Source of the DNA: an uncultured Oscillospiraceae bacterium
GTDB lineage: Bacteria > Bacillota > Clostridia > Oscillospirales > Oscillospiraceae
Assembly (NCBI GenBank): GCA_937915075.1
Contig: CALDMA010000318.1
Location: 1 to 8,295, forward strand
Length of the DNA: 8,295 nucleotides
Direction: 5' to 3'
Shown here: piece after piece, positions 7,830 to 8,295 of the stretch
Layout of the letters: each line of letters starts with the position of its first letter
How positions within the stretch are numbered: the stretch's first letter is position 1
Notes under the pieces: generated by a model
What the model saw: the letters and a program-made list of their open reading frames with translations, nothing else
Databases searched by the model: none
What the model was told of the DNA's origin: nothing
Made by a program: the position numbers and the translations under genes

Positions 7830-7858
7830 ATTATATAATATTCTTTCCGTCAATACAA
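7830..7858 (-). promoter_or_regulatory. Sigma-A promoter of the EF-G-like gene
   Basis: On the minus strand TTGTAT (7858-7853) and a perfect TATAAT (7835-7830) are separated by 17 bases, preceded by an AT-rich stretch (about 7860-7900) that could act as an UP element. A closer -35, TTGACG, overlaps the spacer but is only 12 bases from TATAAT, so it does not fit. Predicted transcription start is near 7823. Confidence 0.75.
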
Positions 7859-7903
7859 CTATTGTAATTTTAGAAGTTTGATAGCTATTTTTGCTAAAAA
7901 TGC

Positions 7904-8295
7904 TCAATAACGGTCCGCCCAGAAGCCCTCGATGAGCGCCGCGAGCGCCCAGAGGAGCAGATAGAGCAGCATCGAGACCGGAGTGAGCGCGCTGTACGCG
8001 CCGACAAAGGTGAGGTAAAACGCCAGCAGCGCGGACACGGCGCTGCTCCCGAGTGAGAGCACGGCGGCCATGCGCACGGCGTGGACCAGACGCTTGCTGC
8101 CGACGGCGATCTCAGCGTAGGGCATCAGTCCCTCGCGGTAGAGCAGCGCGTAGGGGTGCTCGCCGTCCTTCTCCGAGAGCGCGAGGCGCGTGGAAACGGT
8201 GGGATAGACCGCACGGGCGTCGGTGCCGAACTTGCGCTTCAAAAGCGCGGGCGTGATGCTGCCATCGCGCACGGCGAGCACGGGCGTGACGCGGC
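7904..8295 (-). CDS. Unrecognised membrane protein, C-terminal fragment
   Basis: The frame enters from the right edge with no start codon that can be trusted and ends at TGA (7906-7904), leaving 129 visible residues. The first part is soluble (LLKRKFGTDARAVYPTVSTR, then EKDGEHPYALLYREGLMPYAE). Two hydrophobic segments follow, roughly AAVLSLGSSAVSALLAFYLTF and SMLLYLLLWALAALIEGFWA, and the protein ends ADRY. I do not recognise the family. The arrangement of a cytoplasmic segment followed by a final pair of membrane helices occurs in many transporters, including P-type ATPases, but none of their motifs (DKTGT, GDGxND) is visible here. A GTG at 8281 is an unlikely start, because the frame stays open to the edge. 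No terminator is seen after the stop; the EF-G-like promoter begins about 45 bases downstream. Confidence 0.7.
   Translation of the reverse strand, partial: RVTPVLAVRDGSITPALLKRKFGTDARAVYPTVSTRLALSEKDGEHPYALLYREGLMPYAEIAVGSKRLVHAVRMAAVLSLGSSAVSALLAFYLTFVGAYSALTPVSMLLYLLLWALAALIEGFWADRY

Noticed and set aside
5787..7838. A 683-codon open frame on the plus strand opposite the EF-G-like gene
   Set aside because: It mirrors the real gene almost end to end, has a Gly/Ala/Val/Leu/Asp-rich composition expected from the reverse complement of GC-rich codons, and has no family motifs, promoter or ribosome binding site. The EF-G motifs on the minus strand are unmistakable.
7861..7903. Possible terminator after the right-edge membrane protein
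   Set aside because: The only pairing is an ATTTTT/AAAAAT stem with a 3-base loop, all A-T pairs and no following U-tract, so it is too weak to call.

Overview
The window looks like a chromosomal housekeeping stretch from a high-GC, low-branching Firmicute, most likely of the Clostridia (Oscillospiraceae-like). The reasons are the holB-ricT gene pair typical of Firmicutes, strong GGAGG-type ribosome binding sites, near-consensus sigma-A promoters in short AT-rich gaps, a TTG start, and coding sequence very rich in G and C at third codon positions. The taxon is an inference from style and gene content. I see no phage, IS, CRISPR, tRNA or rRNA sequence.

Layout from left to right. The first 62 bases are the start of a leftward pyruvate, phosphate dikinase gene. 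A 225-base AT-rich gap carries two divergent sigma-A promoters, one for that gene and one for a rightward two-gene operon: holB (DNA polymerase III delta' subunit) and ricT (PSP1-family subunit of the RNase Y-associated Ric complex). The two genes overlap by 4 bases (TTGA), and a hairpin terminator follows. RicT carries a long extra Arg/Gly- and Lys/Glu-rich tail with a duplicated block. Next is a second rightward pair overlapping by ATGA: an ECF-type sigma factor and a 503-residue polytopic membrane protein with a large outer domain, probably its sensor or anti-sigma partner. A strong hairpin terminator begins directly after its stop codon. Then comes a monocistronic HAD-family (Cof-like) phosphatase gene with its own promoter.

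The gap between the HAD gene and the next, convergent gene holds two consecutive perfect inverted repeats. One is a long palindrome without a U-tract, the other a bidirectional terminator. The convergent gene encodes a full-length EF-G-like GTPase whose switch II has Asn in place of the catalytic His, and it has its own promoter. The right edge holds the C-terminal part of an unrecognised leftward membrane protein.

The genes are functionally separate units: central carbon metabolism, replication and RNA processing, envelope signalling, phosphate-ester hydrolysis, and a translation-factor paralogue. The parts least explained by known biology are the sigma factor/membrane-protein pair, the RG-rich tail of RicT, the diverged GTPase motifs of the EF-G-like protein, and the palindrome at 5615-5647. 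I did not find a clearly novel multi-gene system.
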